DNA of 64,000 bases from Mixophyes australis (taxonomy: Eukaryota; Chordata; Amphibia; Anura; Limnodynastidae). Under the pieces are notes generated by a model. The model was not told the origin of the DNA. It was given only the letters and a program-made list of their open reading frames with translations, and ran no database searches. This document shows positions 60,307-64,000 of the stretch, one piece after another. Position 1 is the stretch's first letter; every line of letters begins with the position of its first letter. A program made the position numbers and the translations under genes. The stretch is from NCBI GenBank assembly GCA_036250195.1, contig JAVHZZ010000012.1, positions 93,479,455 through 93,543,454 on the forward strand, written 5' to 3'.

Positions 60307-63300
60307 TGAGTGATTAGGGCAGGAGAGAGATATCAATACAGATAAAAGCCAGGAGAAAGAGAGATGGACTAAAGCAGGAGAGAGAGAACAAGAAAGAGGG
60401 GTGGACGGCAAGAGAGTGACTGAGGAAGAGGAAGCTCCTATTCAACGAGACGCGGGTGTGACAGAAGTTGGTATTTATAATAATAAAAATAAGAAACCAT
60501 CACAATGAGCAAAAATATATAACAATGTTTGTCCTCAAGTCCACCAAAATTAGAGAGCAGACAGCCCGGCCACTGTCCAGATGGCCTGAACTCAACAAGG
60601 TACGTTTTATCATCAATACAACACGCCCAGTCTGTAAACTGTGTAGGTTTGGCCATATCAATGTTGTGGATTTAGCCTTGTGATTTTACAACATCCCTTG
60701 AACGGAGATTGAAAACCTGGGTAGAGCGAAGACAGATGCAATTAGTTATCAGGTGTAAAAATCAGTATGGGGAATAAACATCTATACAGAACATAATCTA
60801 ATATCTACAATGATTTAGCTGAAACAAATATGCATACATAGGTAAGCAAAACTTAGCTCGGTGTTAAATCACAAAAGTAAAATGGATATTTTGTTGATAG
60901 TGTCCGTTAAAACATTATACATGTAGGACCACTTCTGGACCCAAAACTTAGAGGAAAGGGATGTCTGGAGCAAATATTAATGAATAAGGTTCCTCTACTG
61001 CTGTATATTCACATTGTCCTATATGACCTTCAGTAGCCTCTCACTTTGTGGTGGAGTCACCGGGGACGGCAGGAATAAACTCTTCATCGGATGGAGCAGA
61101 TTCTGCACTTTTAAAGGTTGTTCTTTCTATTATTACATTGCACCTGGCTTTGAGCAGCACAAGACCATTGGACGCAAATCCTTCCTGCGAGTATTTCATC
61201 AGGTCTCCTTCTATGATCGCAATAACCTACTGAATAAAATATCGCTCTATATCATACAAATCCTACCAACGCCGGGTGCGTAATTTTACTTTCAAGGTCC
61301 GGAGAATCTCTGGCCTCCGACATGAAAATATGACAGTAACTGATGTTCACGACACATTTAATAATTTATGTGGACAGCTCTGGACTTTATAAAGAGAATT
61401 TAGTGAAGGCGAATAGTCTTCGACCTTCACTGAATCACAAGCTTGTAAGGAGCAGACCAAAAACCCTTCTCAGATACATATACATATACATATATATATA
61501 TATATATATATCTGACACAATGACGCACAGATGGACGATTAGTGGGGAGCAGTGTGGACGTTCGGGATGGTAAATTGAAAGTAGGCGAAAGAGAGGTGAA
61601 ACATAGAAGACTTTCTCCTACACGGGGCAGTTTCCCATGATTTTAGATATACAAAGAAAGAAAAAAAAATGCTGGGATGAAAATATATTTGCGAAGCAAA
61701 AGAAGAAACCTGGCACTGACAGCAGGCTTATACCCCAGGAAAGAGCGCGGCAGGCGGCTGCCATCTTTAACACAAACTCATTACCCTGTTGGCACGACTT
61801 TAGGAGACAAATCATTGCCAAGTCGCTCGGATCTGTCAGACAGCTCTCGGAGAGCCTCCCCGTCAGGTGTTCAAGACAGACGTGGAGAATCCTCCCGGGA
61901 GGAATCACAAAGTGAGCGAGCAAAGCATCGGTGGGAGAGACAAAGGGATTACATCCCAGGAGAGGGAGCTGGAAGATAGGAGGGAGCTTCCATTTTTATC
62001 ACAGTCAAGCTCTCCCCTCTCGTTGCGACGCCCTCACATTATCACTCTACAGCTGCCTTTTTATTTTTTCTTTCCCCAAACCGATATGAATCCAGGGAAA
62101 GGAAAGTCTGACATGTTCAAAAACAAGAGTAGTGGATATTGCCGTAAATCTGGATAGAACTTCTGCCACTAGAAAAGCAAAATAAGGTCTCAAAAAGGCA
62201 GAAATATCTTCATGAGCACAGAGGTCTGGTGTTGGATCGATAGCAGCGATGGAATTAGGCCTCTCACACGTGTCTTACAGCCACTGTCTACTGAGAGCAG
62301 GGTTGGGGATGCACACGTACGGGGCAAGATACTGTCCCTCCAGTATAAGACCCAGGACGACATCTACCATTAACCTCATACTGTGCAGACCATTCATCAA
62401 GAGCAGCGAGATCAGGCAAAATATAAACATGCAAATTTATTCCTTCCAGCAGATCAATAACACATTTAGTATCATCACGGTATCGAGTTACAAAACGGTA
62501 CACGAGAGATTTACTACATAACAAGATCCGTCTGACAGAGCAGCTCCCTAGTTTGTTTCATCCCCATCTAGGTCATCTACCCCAAGCGCCCGTCACATCG
62601 CCGACCCTTTTATCCCAAGCAGCCGCTATCCATACAGCCTGTGGGCAGTGTGCAGCCTTCACTCACCATCCAGCCTAAAGTGTTAATATTCATCTCATAT
62701 ATTTACTTGGAACCAGGGACATCATTAAGGCACAAAGCAAAAAGTGCCTTATGCCTCAATAAAGTCCATAGGGAACTAATAGGCTACATTCTCATAAATA
62801 TTAGGTTAGTCCACAAAATGGCTACCTCTACTGTGCAAATGTACACTTCATTTAATAAGCAATTAGGATGAGATGCGCCTACAGAACCTTACAGGACAGG
62901 ATCTATTGCCGACCTGAACTCTCAGGAGGTTGGAGACTTCACCTGGGAAATTCTCACAGACGACCGTGCAGCATAACCTTCCTGAGCACCTTACAGCTCA
63001 GCAGCCCTGCCAGCCATCGTACCAGCCAGATGTGCATTTATTTAAGCAAAACGGTCTCCAGAGAAAGAACAGAAAACTGCACATTATGCCAATCCTATCA
63101 GAGGTCAGCGAGCTCAGAGATAAATATATTCAGTTATTCACTGCAGGAAAACTCAGAGTTGAAGACAAGTGATGCGGCAGCCAGTCCTCCAGATACGAGG
63201 CTTGCTTTATCTTACGCTGATTTAACGCATAGCCTGGCCTAGATCAGAAACATGACCTTCCATGTACAGAGATCTCAGCTGCACAGACCATGCACAATGT

Positions 63301-64000
63301 CCCCGATTTTAATGATAAATTAGCTAGCTGTGAACCAGTACAAGATACTGGATTCTAGTGATTAATGGGTGAGCAGAAGACAAGGGGAAGCTTCCTCTGC
63401 TGGCTCACAGATCAGAAATATTCCCAAAGGAATGGTGTTTATTCCCAACTTCCCAATTAAATCATCACATCAGTATTCAGCAGAGAGGAGCGGGGTCATC
63501 AGAGAAACCTCTCTTAATTCAATCAATCACAATTCTGACCAACTCGAGGGCTTTTTCAGAAAGACTTCAGTTTCGCTCTTCCCCATCCAGCCCTCAATCC
63601 TAATGAGTCCGTTCATCCCATTCATGTAGCCGGAACAGCACATAAGTAAAATCATTCACAAATAAAAACACAGCACAAGATATAATGTGCTTTATATCAA
63701 TAATGTCATTTATATAGTGTCCCAGTATTACACAGCTGGTTCTCAGATGTCTTCTTACAAACCCCTCATCCCGCAGTAGATGGAAGATTGGGTTTACCCA
63801 TCAGAGATGGAGAATTAGGACACAATTTCAGGCCTTGCGTCCGTGTATATGGAGAGAAGTCTCTGGCTAAACAAATTCACGTGTGATACCATTAGACCCA
63901 GCTAATTGCTATTAAGCCAGCTCCCCCCAACGACTCCCCATAATGATAAGAGGACATCTTGTTGATCAGAAGGTATCACCAGCTGCTCGTCACTCCATCG
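60307..64000 (-). other. probable efna3 intron 1 (upstream part), no gene recognised
   Basis: Unique sequence with an AT microsatellite at 61480-61512. Open frames on both strands are short and without recognised similarity. The stretch is assigned to intron 1 only because exon 1 has not been found to its left. Confidence 0.4.

Noticed and set aside
57462..60411. Long Leu/Ser/Pro-rich minus-strand frames (439-955 codons)
   Set aside because: They come from the purine-rich minisatellite, jump register at each A-run change, and have no domain.

Overview
The window is vertebrate nuclear DNA, most likely from an amphibian (frog). Its genes have introns with GT-AG boundaries. It carries a tRNA-derived SINE and several palindromic MITEs of kinds common in anuran genomes, and about half of it is minisatellite. 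There are no bacterial operons, phage genes or CRISPR arrays. The species call is inference.

Two ephrin-A genes can be rebuilt exon by exon on the minus strand. efna1 is complete in coding terms: five exons between 8903 (ATG) and 83 (stop), 210 aa. efna3 is partial: exons 2 to 5 between 48416 and 43186. Its first exon, with the signal peptide, was not found and probably lies beyond 64000. Order and orientation (efna3 then efna1, same strand) match the tetrapod EFNA4-EFNA3-EFNA1 cluster (human 1q22). Both are GPI-anchored ligands of Eph receptor tyrosine kinases. Splice phases agree at every junction, and the 66-bp third and 122-bp last exons have the same length in the two paralogues.

Layout from left to right: efna1 exons 5 to 2 (83-1767); efna1 intron 1 with an 81-bp array (about 4.70-5.57 kb) and a 39/53-bp array (6.31-8.79 kb) that stops about ten bases from the exon 1 donor; efna1 exon 1 and a short proximal promoter (8.81-9.06 kb); a 55-bp array directly upstream (9.06-13.77 kb); spacer; a 49-bp array turning into a 48-bp array (15.65-26.28 kb); spacer; a composite array with a hairpin unit (28.56-30.46 kb); spacer with SINE and MITE copies; a 148-bp array (35.68-36.33 kb); a foldback MITE; a 38-bp C-rich array (36.97-40.46 kb); the efna3 3' UTR and exons 5 to 2 (about 42.2-48.4 kb), with a 44-bp array, a hAT-like MITE and a SINE in its introns; then efna3 intron 1 with a 40-bp array (48.84-52.05 kb) and a purine/pyrimidine array (57.58-60.31 kb).

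The very long open frames inside the arrays (up to 3151 aa) are explained by unit arithmetic and I do not call them genes. No undescribed protein system is visible. What is unusual is the density of young, locally homogenised tandem arrays packed around the ephrin exons: one at the efna1 promoter, one touching a splice donor, and one giving efna3 intron 1 about 2.8 kb of AG-free pyrimidine sequence. Boundaries and unit counts were read by eye and are approximate.
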